This document shows positions 23,129-34,363 of a stretch of DNA of 64,000 nt, one piece after another. The stretch spans positions 13,302,601 to 13,366,600 of the forward strand of contig CM072805.1 of assembly GCA_037013495.1 (NCBI GenBank), read 5' to 3'. Position numbers and translations under genes: made by a program. The notes under the pieces were generated by a model that was given only the letters and a program-made list of their open reading frames with translations, was not told the DNA's origin and searched no databases. This DNA is from Hippophae tibetana. Taxonomy: Eukaryota > Streptophyta > Magnoliopsida > Rosales > Elaeagnaceae. Numbering within the stretch: the first letter of the stretch is position 1; each line of letters begins with the position of its first letter.

Positions 23129-24030
23129 CAAAAACCTTATTTAGAAAATATTTCATTAAATATAAAAGAGAAACAAAAATATTTTCTTAATGAAATACAA
23201 GAAGACAAAGCCTTAACAGACATTAGAAAACTATTAAAAATAATCAGTTCAGAAAATCCTTTGGATCCAAAAATTAATAAATCTAAAACAATAGTCAACA
23301 TAAAATTAAGAGATCCTAACAAGATCAATAGCGTAAAACCAATGGTTTATACTCCAAAATAAAGGAAAATTTGGAAAACAAATCAAAGAACTTTTGGAAT
23401 TAAAAGTCATAATACCAAGTAATTCACCTCACTCTAGTCCAACATTCTTAGTTGAAAAAAAAGTTGAGAATGGTAATAAACTTTAAAGCACTGAATAAAG
23501 AAATCATTGATGATGGATACTTCATTCCAAAACAGGAAGAACTACTATCATTAACAAAAGGAAAGAAATACTTCTCGAGTTTTGATTGCAAAAGTGGATT
23601 TTGGTAAATAAGACTGGATGAAGAATCCCAAAAATTAACGGCATTTAGTTGCCCTCAAGGACAATTTCAATGGACAGCTATACCATTTGGATTAAAACAA
23701 GCTCTAAGTATTTTTCAAAGATATATGGATAATATTTTCAAGAAATTACAAGATATTTTCTGTATTTACACATAGATGATATTTTGGTTTTCAGTAATGA
23801 ATTAAATAAACATTATTTGGATATTATCAATATTCTACAAGAATGTAGAAAAGAAGGCATTGTAGTCTCTGAAAAGAAAGCGGTACTTGCTCAACAAAAA
23901 AATAAATATTTAGGGTTGGAAATTGAATATGGAAAACATAATCTACAACCCCATAATCTACAAATATTTTTAGGATGTTTAACATATACAGAAGCATACA
24001 TCAAGAAACTGCATAAATGAGAAAACCATT
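23129..24030 (+). pseudogene. Pararetrovirus reverse transcriptase remnant
   Basis: Recognisable blocks in order: IIPSNSPHSSPTFLVEKK near 23408-23465, a VINFKALNKE-type block near 23475, SSFDCKSGFW near 23577 (catalytic Asp of motif A) followed by a TAA, the TAIPFGLKQA block near 23674-23703, and the active-site motif. The last reads HIDD (23769-23780) instead of YxDD and lies one base out of frame with the block before it. The thumb continues in the open piece 23784-24020. Several frameshifts and stops mean no activity is expected. Confidence 0.88.
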
Positions 24031-24119
24031 ACAAGTAAAATTGAAAAAAAGATCATATCTAGAAATGGACCAAAGAAGATACTCTATATATGGATAGAGT
24101 AAAAGAAAAGGTAAAAAAT

Positions 24120-24680
24120 TTACCAACTTTATACCATCCAGAATAAGATGATAAGATGATAATTGAAATAGATGCTTCACAGGAATATTGTAGAGTAGTT
24201 CTTAAAGCAAGGGTAGATGACAAAGATGAATATCTTTATAGATATACATCAGGATCTTTTCAAGGTTCATAATTAAATTACCATAGTAATAAAAAAAATA
24301 TTTAGCTATTAAAAAAGCCATTAATAAATTTGCAATATATGTTATAAGCTCCAGATTCATTGTTAAAACAGATAATAAGAATTTTGGTTATTGCTTAAGA
24401 ACTAATATTGTAGGTGATTACAAACAAGGAAGATTAGTTAGATGGAAACAATGGTTCAACCATTACAATTTTGATGTTAAACATCTTTTAGGCCATAAAA
24501 ATAGCTTAGTTGATGCTCTTACTAGAGAATTAGCACCTCTAACTATTTTTATGCTTTCAGCAATGAAACATCTTGATATCAAAATCAAGATAAAGGAAAA
24601 GAAGATAAAAATCCTACAGGAACAACTCGAGTTTCTATATCTCGAGAAATCTCTTATGAAGATAGGAAAGAAACATGAAT
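24120..24680 (+). pseudogene. Pararetrovirus RNase H remnant
   Basis: EIDAS near 24160 (first catalytic Asp), YTSGSFQGS with a stop near 24260, KTDNKNFGY near 24365 and a RLVRWKQWF/LVDALTRE tail at about 24435-24530 follow RNase H of caulimovirids in order. The last of these is a characteristic family block. It is separated from RT by a region with stops. A charged tail runs to a TAA near 24680. Confidence 0.85.
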
Positions 24681-24809
24681 AAATTAATTGTTCAAAGCAA
24701 TCTCGAAGCTCAAAATAGGAATCTTCATTAAAAATTCAAGATGAAACTTCTAAAAAGGAAGAACTTAAGAATTCATAAAAAACTTCTAAAACCACAAAAC
24801 AGCAAATGA

Positions 24810-25857
24810 GGCAAAAAAAAAAGAAGAATAGAAAAAAGTTTATGTAGTTTATAATGGCCCAAAACTAGGAATTTATAACAACTGAGCAAAAGCTAGCAAA
24901 TATATTCTAAGAATTCATGGAGTAATTTATAGAGCTTTCACTAATAGAATAGAAGCAGAAGGTAGATATGCTAACTACAAAGCACCAAAACTAATAACTC
25001 CATAGGAGATAGTAAAAAGTTATTATGCAGCATTACAATAATAACCAACAACTCCAAGCAGGATGACAAATATTGGAAAGATAACAAGGTCTCTAGTGCT
25101 ATTTAGAGAAATATCTCCCCTAGAGACATAAAAAATAGCAAAACATTCAATACTATTCAGGGAGGCGTCCCCTAGAAATACTTCAATCATTGAAGATGAG
25201 AAGAACCAATATAGAAATCTGAGTAAACCACAATGGTTGAGTCTCTATAACTTGACCAAAAATTCCACCCAGGAATATATTGAAGATATGAAGTTCTATA
25301 CTACATACAAGGAATTTTATACATGAAGTAAATTCAATGTCTTGCAATGAGCTGATCCAATATTTTTATATAAAGTTTTTCATGCAGGATTAATAGAAAA
25401 TATATATCCAGAAATTAATTTAAGTGAATTAAATTATTTCCCAAAGAATTTTAAAAGAGCAATCAAGAACTTCAGAAGAAAGATCAAAGTAGGTGATAAA
25501 CATGTTTATCTTAGATTTTTCAATTCATTAATGGACTGAAATGAGAAAGGATGTATTAGTTACTACCACTTCATCACGATAGGGATTTCCAACAAAAACA
25601 ACGAAGTTCCCAAACCAAGGGCACTTTCAAAATAGAAATTCAACACAGAAGAACTATATGTACCAAAAGGTCAAATGTTAGGCCAAATTTACTATGAACT
25701 CAAGAATATTGAAAATTCTACTGAGATCAAAGTAAATTATTCAATTAGTAAAGTAATCATCATTTCTCACAGTAGCATGACTCTGTTAGAAGAAGATGGT
25801 GAAAAAATGACCAAATATGAAACCAATTTTAACTACAACAACTTAAAAATTAGTTAA
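24810..25857 (+). pseudogene. Pararetrovirus viroplasmin/transactivator remnant
   Basis: A viroplasmin fold signature is visible at about 24840-24965 (VYNGPKLGIYNN, then ASKYILRIHGVIYRAF and an EAEGRYANY tail). The transactivator body follows (QWLSLYNLT near 25230; FHAGLIENIYPEINLSELNYF near 25378-25440; a KRAIKNFRRK-type stretch near 25460; YYHFITIGISN near 25563). The tail is an open piece at 25675-25857. Single stops break it in a few places (near 24885, 25325 and 25540), so this is the least eroded large viral gene in the window. It acts in translation re-initiation and inclusion-body formation in caulimoviruses. Confidence 0.83.
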
Positions 25858-26144
25858 GAAACAAGGAAGGAATTCTACTTCTATGCCAGAAAAGCCACCA
25901 AAGACCACAGATGCATCATTTACATCAAAGATCGAAAGGATGAAGATGTATCATCATCTAAAGAACCATCAACAGAAAATGACAAAGAAAAATAAGAAAA
26001 AAACTGTCGGTAGAAGGCGACAAAGGAAATAAAGATCTAAATTCCACATCTTAGTCGGTAGTATATGCCAAGGGAAAAAGCAGATGAATTATTAAAGCAA
26101 GGGTAAAATAATAATTTTAATCTTGTAAACAGGGATTCCTTGTG

Positions 26145-26154
26145 CTATAAAAGG
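26145..26154 (+). promoter_or_regulatory. Candidate pararetroviral pregenomic promoter TATA box
   Basis: CTATAAAAGG lies about 290 bases after the transactivator stop, followed by an AT-rich initiation region and a leader of about 400 bases. An AATAAA signal is at 26346-26351, roughly 170 bases downstream of the expected start. Caulimovirids place their poly(A) signal similarly, shortly after the promoter. Whether it still drives transcription cannot be read from the sequence. Confidence 0.6.
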
Positions 26155-26615
26155 AACCTATATTATCATTTCAAGACACATGAATACGCAAAAATCCAGA
26201 ACTCCCTACTCTAAAACACATAAAGGGTTCTAGCATAGAAAACCCCATTATCTAGAAATCAATGTTATACCCAATAATTATGAGTGGCTAAGTACCTCTT
26301 CAAGGTTTTTAATTGGCCTTAAGTTATAATAATCATTATCCTATGAATAAAATGGAGTTCAGTTACTCTTCTCTAGTAAGTCAACTATTGGACATCATTT
26401 ATGTACGGATGTAGAAGACTCATCATTGCCAGGAGGGTGTTGAGGTTTGAGCAAAACTGAGACATAATAGGTGTAACAAAAGAAGATGAACAGAAGGGAA
26501 GACTGTGGTAGACCCATCAAATTTAGGTATAATAATTATAAATTTAAGCCAATTAAGAATCTTGAATTTTTAAATATTTGCTTACAACAAAACATAATAC
26601 TACTAAAACAGGAAA

Positions 26616-26963
26616 ATGGAAACTGTTTTTAGAAATAAACAACTAATAATTTCAAATAAAATCAAAGATAAAAATCTAATTCTATTAGAAACATTTGATA
26701 AATGTTATCTCTATCATTTAAATGAATACTTTAAAGATGAGGATTATGAAACTTGTCTTGAAAATTTTAAAAGATTTAACACTTTGTTTGATATCTATAC
26801 AGATTATATTAAAGCTATCACAAGCATCATAGACCACCGTGTTTCAAGGACATTAAAAAACTATTTTAGTCAAAAATATATAAGAATAGAGGAAGAAGAA
26901 TTCAACAACTTAATGTTTGGATACTATTTCTTTAAAGATTATAAATACATTGTATGTACATAA
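26616..26963 (+). CDS. Uncharacterised 115-residue ORF downstream of the pararetroviral leader
   Basis: It is the first long open frame after the promoter and leader of pararetrovirus copy 2, with an ATG at 26616 and a TAA at 26961-26963. The product is charged and aromatic-rich, with predicted helical character (LNEYFKDEDYETCLENF), no Cys-His motif, and no signal or membrane segment that I can see. I recognise no domain. Position suggests a viral first ORF of unknown function, as some TAV-carrying genera have. It is the only viral-region frame of this size with no break, but AT-rich chance openness is not excluded. Confidence 0.4.
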   Translation: METVFRNKQLIISNKIKDKNLILLETFDKCYLYHLNEYFKDEDYETCLENFKRFNTLFDIYTDYIKAITSIIDHRVSRTLKNYFSQKYIRIEEEEFNNLMFGYYFFKDYKYIVCT

Positions 26964-27038
26964 GAAAAAACTATTTGTATACTACAAATATGAAAAAATA
27001 ATATGCATTCAACACATGATTTATCAAGATAATACTCT

Positions 27039-27530
27039 ATGAACATCGAATCATTAATACATAAATTAGAACTATTATATTTAAAAATGAAAAAATAATT
27101 TTTAATTTTAAAAAAACAATTAATAGATTTAGGATTATAATTAAGTAATCAACGTAATGAAGAACATAATATACTATGCAATTGTAATGAATATAGAAAA
27201 AAAATTATATTTATACCAAAAAATAATAGGTTTTTTAGACAAATTATTGTCTTTCGTATATAGACAAAGACCCTTGATTAAAAATTGTATTGATCCGTAA
27301 AATTTGATATCAAAATCAATGAATAGTATTCTAAATAGTAATAGATGGAAAATTAACACCATTAAAATCTAAGGATATTTTTGATATTTTAAAAACTTTA
27401 AGAACATAAATAAAGATATACCAAACCCCAAAGACATTTGAGATATTATTCCTATTTTTGATATCAAAAAAGAAAAAACAATTAATAAAAATTTTGAAAA
27501 CTCAAAAACCTATACCTATACCTCTCTTCT
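27039..27530 (+). pseudogene. Possible further pararetroviral ORF remnant
   Basis: From an ATG at 27039 a Leu/Lys-rich, coiled-coil-like start (ESLIHKLELLYLKMKK) runs to a stop after about 20 codons. Loosely open charged sequence continues to about 27530. It could be a virion-associated or similar small viral protein, but no diagnostic motif is present. Confidence 0.25.
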
Positions 27531-28855
27531 CTTCTTTTATATCTACTACCAAGAGTTTATTTATTATTGATTTAATATAGTCATAAGTAATTATATTTTT
27601 TTTCTTAAATTATAGTGTTATATATTTGTGTTTTTTAAAACAATAGTTGCATTAATTTTATATTTCATCACATATTTTAATAACAATAAAAATATATTTT
27701 AAATCAATCATATTATTTACTCTCTCATTTTTTAAATAGTTTTATTAATTTTATATTTTATTGACTTATAATATTAAGTTATAATATATTTTAAAAATAA
27801 TAAATAAATTTTTATAGGCGAAATATTATTTATTATTTACATAGAATATTTTCAATTAATTAAATTAATGTTGTAAAGGTGATTTTGTTTTTGGAATAGC
27901 AATGAGCGTGCTTTCGTTGATTAGATTCTGGGATAAAAGATAAGTGGTCTTGATTAACTAGAACGATTGACATGAGAGCTCAACCAGTAATGAGTCATCG
28001 AATAATCATGTTAGTTGAATAATCTCTTAAAGAGATCTACGATTTATAATTATCCTTAATTATTCGTAAAAAATAATTATAAAAAAAATATTAATATTAT
28101 AAAAAATCTATTTAAATAAATAAAGTATACACGTCATGTAAAATCTAATCATTATATAAATTCACATAATATAACATAATAACAACAGTTAAAAATATAC
28201 AATCTACACACTTTTTTTCCTTTTGTCATAGAGAGACCTCGAGCTCGTCGATCATTATAACTACTCAGATTGACTATTTCTTAGGATAACTAATATAGGG
28301 AAATGTGAAATTAGAAAAATGGGTGGAATGATCGTCTCGTGAAATAATGTCGTTTTTAGTGTATATATATGATCAATATAATATATATGTCATTACATCA
28401 TTAGTCATACATATTTCATATATAAAGATAAAAAAAAACATCTTGGAAAATAAACATAGAATCTTGACTCTCTTGTATCGATATATAATGATCGGTATGA
28501 AACTAATGTTAAGGCAATGACTTAAGCATTGTAGAATTAAATATTATATTTTTGTTGCGTATTAACCTACGATGGTATGTATATACCAGACTAGTCCACA
28601 CATCTAATCTACCAACTCTTTTAGTTTAATTTCACTATTAAAATGAAAATGTATAATGAAAATGTATTATAATAGAATACGACATTCACAAGTTGTAACT
28701 TTAACTTACATAGAATACTTGGTTCTAATCTAAGGAATATCATACCAAGGTGGTGTTCACGACGTTTTATATTCCAAACTGGGTTAGTCCAAATTTTCCT
28801 CCAATGGGCCAATTACCAATTGTTAATCTTTTATGGTGGGAGAAAGACTTTTACT

Positions 28856-28886
<31 letters not shown>

Positions 28887-30319
28887 CTTAGAGCTTTCAT
28901 TTTCTCACGTTTTACCAAAAAGTTTTAGAGCTCTTCGCAATTTCAAGCTTACCTCGATAACAACCTCAACTTGTTCTGTAACTTTGTTCAGTCTCAAAGC
29001 TTTTCTCTCATCTTTTTCTTTCAAATCTTTGGTCTTTCTAACCATTATCTTTGGTTTGTTAATTTTAAGTGAATATTTGCTCCCCTCACTTATTTACCTT
29101 TGACTCCTAATCTCTTCCTTTATGTAGTTACTTTATTCTCAACTTTTCTGTAGTGCGTTATTTTAGTTTTTAATTTCAATAGCTCTTTGAAAGAAAGTGA
29201 AGAATATGAAGAAAAACATTAAAAAAATTCTTCGTTTGTTAGTTAGTTCAAATAGTTAAAACATTAAATTTCTTTCAACAAATAGTACCATATGTTATAT
29301 TCAAAGTTAAATTTATTGATCTGAGTTATATAATAGATGAACAAATAATCAAAAATAATGATATTAGACTGTATTGCATCTAAATTGATGATTAAGTTAA
29401 TTCTCACAAAATTTAATAAAAAAAAATCAGAAAGGGTATTAATTAAGGGAGTATAAAAAATGACATATATTGAAGTATGAATAAAAGGGTTTATTTATAT
29501 GCTTGAATTATAAACAATATTTTAATATTATCTTGATTTATAATATTAAAATAATATTATAATATTAATCTATATATTTATGATTTTTCATATTTCAAGG
29601 TATCAAGTCCTAAATATATTATTTATATTTAAATTAAAAAAATAATAATTATAAATACTTTCCATTTGAAATAGTACGCTACTATGTATATTTGATTATT
29701 TAAAGATGACATCAGCCTATCAAAGAATGCCACGTATAACATGTAAAATTTCCCTCAACAGTACATATGAAGCAATCAAATTCTTTTATTCTATACCATG
29801 TGCATTCTAGTTTCTACACTACATTTATGTGTTTTTTTTTTTGGTTAAATGGTTTTTACATTATCTTGAAGTCTTATGCATTTGTCGGAGGAGGTTAGGT
29901 TTTAAACTATCACTTAATAATTAATAACCGGTCATAATTACTTATTATTTATTTAATATGCATACTTTAATATTTAATGAACATGCATAATGACTCATTA
30001 TTTATTATTTGATAACTATGCATAATCACTGTTATTACTCCATTCACTCATTTTTAAAATCTAATAACTGTTTTTTTACATTTTTTTTAGTTTCTTTTGA
30101 TTTTTTTATTATAAAATTTTGATTTTTTATAATTATCTAATTTCACGGTTCAATTTCCTTCTTCCGAGGCTCTCTAATTTTTTTTTAATTATATAACAAG
30201 TCTATTAATATGATGTTACATAATACTAATTCAAAGAAATTATGTTTCTTTAAAAGGAAGTTTCCAATAGTATAATTTATACACGAAGTAACATTGTTGA
30301 ATTCAATAACTCTAATTGA
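27531..30319. other. AT-rich intergenic region, no gene recognised
   Basis: Long A/T tracts and short palindromic AT words fill this stretch. The frame at 28750-29103 (+) crosses a TA microsatellite and has no family features. The opposite frame at 28621-28812 is also unsupported. No RNA gene was recognised. Confidence 0.5.
28856..28880. repeat. (AT)n microsatellite
   Basis: About 12 uninterrupted AT dinucleotides. Confidence 0.95.
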
Positions 30320-30890
30320 TGTGGACCCTTTATGCGAATAATACTAGAAACACACAAACATAAAACAATAGGAATGATTGATTTATTTAGTATGTGTTAA
30401 AGATGATCATCTTAGAATCTTAAGGAAATAAAGTCCTTAAAACACTAATCTTGAGACGCCATAAGGAATGATCATTCCCTTTGATGAGTCAAATTTAAGC
30501 ATTCAATCAAGAACAAGAATATTGTGTTTTTTTATACAACTCTTATGAAAAATGTCACTTTAAACCCTAAAGAAAAAACCCTAGATGAAATGGGCCTATT
30601 TAGTTATGGATTGGGCCTAATCCATCATCAAAAATAAAAGGCTAAAAAATTATGATAAATAAGACATAAAAAGCCTATAAATTACTAAAACAAAAATTGC
30701 TAAACATAAAAGGCCACAATTAATTAAAAAAATATTGCTTCTTAAAGTAATCTTTGTACCCAACTTGATCTTCCAAACCTATCCCTAGTCATTGGATAGT
30801 TAATTCCTTGCAAAAGATCTTATGAATATTTGGAAACATCAACTTTATCAGCACTTGGGAACATCAACTTGATCAACACCTCAATTTCTA
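30320..30890 (-). repeat. 3' LTR (element orientation) of the chromovirus-like element
   Basis: It aligns with 33709-34363 through TTAAGGAAAnAAAGTCCTTAAAAC, ATGGATTGGGCCTAATCCAT and TCTTATGAATATTTGGAAAC. It is about 80 bases shorter than its partner because of small internal deletions. Confidence 0.9.
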
Positions 30891-30929
30891 TTATTCCCCT
30901 CCTCTTCGAAAAGATTCGTCCTCAAATCT

Positions 30930-31095
30930 TTGCTCTATAAGCAGGTTGATTTGTTATAACAGATCCATTTGTGAAGTTTATTTTATACTTAATTTATCTC
31001 AAAGGAGGTAATCCATGGAATCTTTTCAAGAAGTTGATCCTCAAACTCCTACCATAAAGACACAATAACTCTAGGCAAAGAAGAGTTAAGATCGT
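30930..31095 (-). pseudogene. Residual 5' end of RT fused to the element 3' end
   Basis: Minus-strand words equivalent to an EFEDxLLEKIP stretch, GLPPLR and QPAYRA mark the beginning of RT. Immediately afterwards the sequence reads into a DLRTNLFEE-type 3' terminal stretch and the polypurine tract. The junction is near 30930-30940. Confidence 0.75.
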
Positions 31096-31419
31096 TAGTA
31101 GAAAGATAAATATTTTTGTACATAAGTACAAGTACTTTTTGCCTTGCCATCATTGCACTCTTAATCTCATTTTTTCAACAAATGCACTCCTTTTATTTGT
31201 TTTCTCCTTTTTACTCACTAGTTTCTCTTCTCTCTTTTGTGCTCACTTTCTTCTATATTTTTTCTCACTTTTCCCTCCATTATGCTCACTTTTCTCTCCA
31301 TTTTTTGCTCTCTACCTCACTTACTCTTTTCGTTATTTTCCTCTTGCTCACACTCTTGCTTTTCCCACATTTTGCACTCTTTTGCTATCCTAATTTGGTC
31401 CTCATAAGCTTGCAAAGGT

Positions 31420-31800
31420 TTGATAAGGGTAATTACAACTTTTCGGTTGTTCATTTCAAAAGAGTATCAATTTTTATACCCATCATGGATCACCCTTCTA
31501 TCAATATGCCATAGTCGCCCAAGAAAAATATGAGCAGCATACATTGGTGCCACATCACAAAGAATCTCATCCTCATACTTGCCAATTAAAAAAGGAACCT
31601 AAACTTGTTTGTTGACATTCACTTCTCCACAATCATTCAGCCATTGTAGCTTGTACGATTTGTGATGCCTTTTCCACTTCAAATTCAACTTTTCTACCAA
31701 CAAAATACTAGCAACATTAGTGCATCTCCCACTATCAATAATAATTGTGCATAATTTATCCTTCACATGGAATCTTGTGTGAAACATATGTTCACATTGC
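31420..31800 (-). pseudogene. Chromovirus-like aspartic protease remnant
   Basis: The open piece at 31787-31599 includes IIDSGRCTNVAS (active-site DSG) and LQWLNDCGEVNVNKQV. After a stop the frame continues with FLIGKYEDEILCDVAPM and an HIxLGRLWHxDRRVIHDG block near 31500. This is typical of protease between gag and RT in plant chromoviruses. The plus-strand frame 31116-31514 is merely the complement of the Lys/Glu-rich protease-RT linker. Confidence 0.88.
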
Positions 31801-31823
31801 TCCTCATCTCCTTCATTCTTAGG

Positions 31824-32886
31824 CTATATATTCAGAGCTCTCCTTATGACAAGTAATTTTCTATGCACAGGTTCTTCCAATTCTAAATCAGAACAATCCT
31901 CCAATGGTGGCATTTCATTGTCACTTGCACTAGCACTTTCGATTTCTCCATCTACCAGTACAACCATAACCCTTTTGTTTGGGAATTCAGATGCAATATG
32001 TCCGAGTCCTTGGCACTTGAAACACTTAATATCATGTGACTTAGTATGAGTTTTAGTTTCAGGTTTACCTTTAGGAACAATAACTGAATTGTTCGAATTT
32101 GCTTCACCTTTTGTTCTAAACACTTGATTTGTTTTTCCACTTTAATGGCTTTGTGCAGCAGTTCCTCCATCTCTATGTAATGTTGCAATTCAACCACATT
32201 AACAATTTCCCTATTTAATCCAACAATGAATTTGGCCATAATCGCTTCTATATCTTCCTCTATGTTTACTCTAATCATGGTGACTTCCATCTCCTTATAA
32301 TAATCCTCTACACTCATGGAACCTTGAATCAGCCTTTGCAACTTTCTATATAAGTCTCTATAGTAATGGCTAAGTATGGATCTCTTACACATCACCAATT
32401 TCATTTCTTCCCATGACCAAATAGGTCTCTCACCATTCCTTCACCTATTGACCACCAATTGATCCCACCATATACCAACATAATTTGTAAATTTTATGGT
32501 TACTAGCTTTACTTTCTTCTTCTCAAAGAAATTATGACAATCAAATACATGCTCAACCTTTATTTCCCACTCCAAATATAACTCATGATCATTCTTTCCT
32601 TGAAAAGGTGGAATTGCCATCTTTATACTGTCTATATTGCTACCTTCTTTGGAGTTAGTCTTTTTGCTCCATTTATAACTTGTTCTCTCCTCTGCATTGG
32701 AATTAGCTTCTTCTTCCTCAAACTCATGTCTTCTACATCTTCTTCTATATGATTCAGAACTGGAAGAGGATTATCATCCAACCTTGCATTCATCCTCTTA
32801 AATTCGTCATGAACAGATTTGATGAAGAATTTCACGCCAACCTCTTTTGTGTTCTTAAAAAAATCAAAGAATCCAACTAATCTCAA
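31824..32886 (-). pseudogene. Chromovirus-like gag remnant
   Basis: The start at 32886 opens an 84-codon charged N-terminus. After a gap with stops comes the capsid-like region (open piece 32404-31952: [34 protein letters not shown]), a standard plant gypsy gag arrangement. In the next frame (32123-31824) lies the zinc knuckle [15 protein letters not shown], in which the final Cys is Phe. A frameshift separates capsid and knuckle. Gag forms the particle shell; this copy is broken. Confidence 0.88.
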
Positions 32887-33708
32887 GAAGTAACCATTTT
32901 ATTGGTGATAATCTTAAAATTCAGAATTCTAAAAACTTAATGGAAAAGTATGACAAAAATAAAGTTCAAAAAGGATTCTAAAGAAAGGCTCTTGACCAAA
33001 AAGGACTTTAAAAAAAGACTTTTGACCAAAGAGGACTCTAAAGAAAGACTTTTAACAAAAGATGACATAAAGACTCTTGATCAACTATGATTCCCTTTTT
33101 TTTAATCAGTCAAGCAGTAAGAACAAAATAAAGGGAAAACCAATTTGAATAAGATCAAGAAAACTCAACAAAAAAATAAAACTTAGATTCTTGAACAATC
33201 TACTACTTTGTTCTCCTTTTATTATTCTTTTTTACTACTATTTTTGCTGCTATGAATAGAAAATTCCTGAAAAAAACCCAAAAAGGTGCAATAAAATTTT
33301 AAACCCTTCGATTTGATATATTATAATAGTTTTTTTGTTATCCGAGTTAAAAGTTATGGTCGTTTAAAGTTGTAACTCCCATTTATCAATTTTTGTTTTT
33401 TGAAATTGAACAACAACCCTCTTTTTTTTTAAGAACAAAGATAGATTGAACATAGAATTAAAGAGCAAGAAAAATATATGAAGAATTCAAAGAAAAATAC
33501 GAAACAAAATCCAAAAAGGAAAATAACAACAATAAAATTGAAATAAAACACAAGACTCAAAAGGACAAAATTTCCTTTTTTTGTGATTTGTGACTCAAGA
33601 ACACAGAAAACAATGAAAAGGCGAATTTTTAAAAACAATCTAGACTTCAAAACAAAGATAGATGAATATAGATAGCCTATTTTTAACAACTAAAGCTCTG
33701 ATACCAAA

Positions 33709-34363
33709 TGGTGCGGACCCTCTAGGCAAATAATCCTAAGTACTCACGAACTCAAAGGAATATGAACAATTGATTTGCTAAAAACATGTTGAAGATTATT
33801 CGATTAGAACATTAAGGAAACAAAGTCCTTAAAACCTCAATCTTGAGATGCCACAAAGGATGATCACTCTATTTGATAAGTCGAATTTAAGCATTTGACC
33901 AAGAACACAATAAGGGAAAGAAAAACTTTCTAAAATATACCTTTCATTAATGATATTTGTTCTTCTAAATGACAAGGGTGCTACGTTTTTTTATACAATC
34001 CTTATGAAAAATGCCACTTCAAACCCTAAATGAAAAAGCCCTAGACAAAATGTGCAAAATGGGTTTATTTAGTAATGGATTGGGCCTAATCCATCCTAAA
34101 AAATAAAAGGCTAAAAATTTTATGATAAATAATGCATAAAAAAACTCACAATTCACTAAAACAAAAATTGCTAAACATAAAAAGCCCACAACTAATTGAA
34201 ACAAAAATTGCTTCCCAAAGTAACCCTTGCATCCAACTTAATCGTCCAAATCTATCCCTAATCATTGGACAATCAATTCCTTGTAAAAGATCTTATGAAT
34301 ATTTGGAAACATCAACTTGATCAACACTTAGAAACATCAACTTGATCGACACCTTAATATCCA
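33709..34363 (-). repeat. 5' LTR (element orientation) with adjacent primer-binding site
   Basis: Begins TGGTGCGGACCC on the plus strand and ends TTAATATCCA. GCTCTGATACCA at 33695-33706 is the exact complement of the tRNA-iMet primer-binding site, two bases inside the element from the LTR. Confidence 0.9.

Larger units (their letters stand above)
21560..27530 (+). mobile_element. Endogenous pararetrovirus copy 2 (Caulimoviridae-like)
   Basis: In order: coat protein with CCHC knuckle, aspartic protease, reverse transcriptase, RNase H, viroplasmin/transactivator, a TATA element with leader, and at least one downstream ORF. This order, the absence of LTRs and integrase, and the presence of a transactivator point to a TAV-carrying genus of Caulimoviridae (Caulimovirus, Soymovirus, Cavemovirus or Solendovirus type). 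I cannot decide which. Sequence beyond the promoter suggests a circular genome integrated with its promoter internal, or overlapping copies. No movement protein was recognised. Every large gene carries stops or frameshifts. The outer borders are approximate. Confidence 0.85.
30320..34363 (-). mobile_element. Ty3-gypsy (chromovirus-like) deletion derivative
   Basis: LTR-like direct repeats at 30320-30890 and 33709-34363 flank minus-strand gag and protease. A tRNA-iMet primer-binding site adjoins the right LTR (5' in element sense), and a polypurine tract adjoins the left LTR (complement of about 30896-30908, CCCCTCCTCTTCG on the plus strand). Only the first bases of RT remain before the sequence jumps to the 3' end. 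Most of RT, RNase H and integrase are gone, leaving 4.0 kb. A clear target-site duplication was not found at these borders. Confidence 0.88.

Noticed and set aside
27039-27530. Viral movement protein after pararetrovirus copy 2
   Set aside because: No movement-protein motif could be recognised in either viral copy; the region is only loosely open and charged.
28750-29103. 117-codon plus-strand ORF
   Set aside because: It crosses a TA microsatellite that encodes a Tyr-Ile run and has no family signature or neighbouring gene support.
31116-31514. 132-codon Ser/Leu/Phe-rich plus-strand ORF resembling a membrane protein
   Set aside because: It is the complement of the Lys/Glu-rich protease-RT linker of the minus-strand chromovirus-like element.
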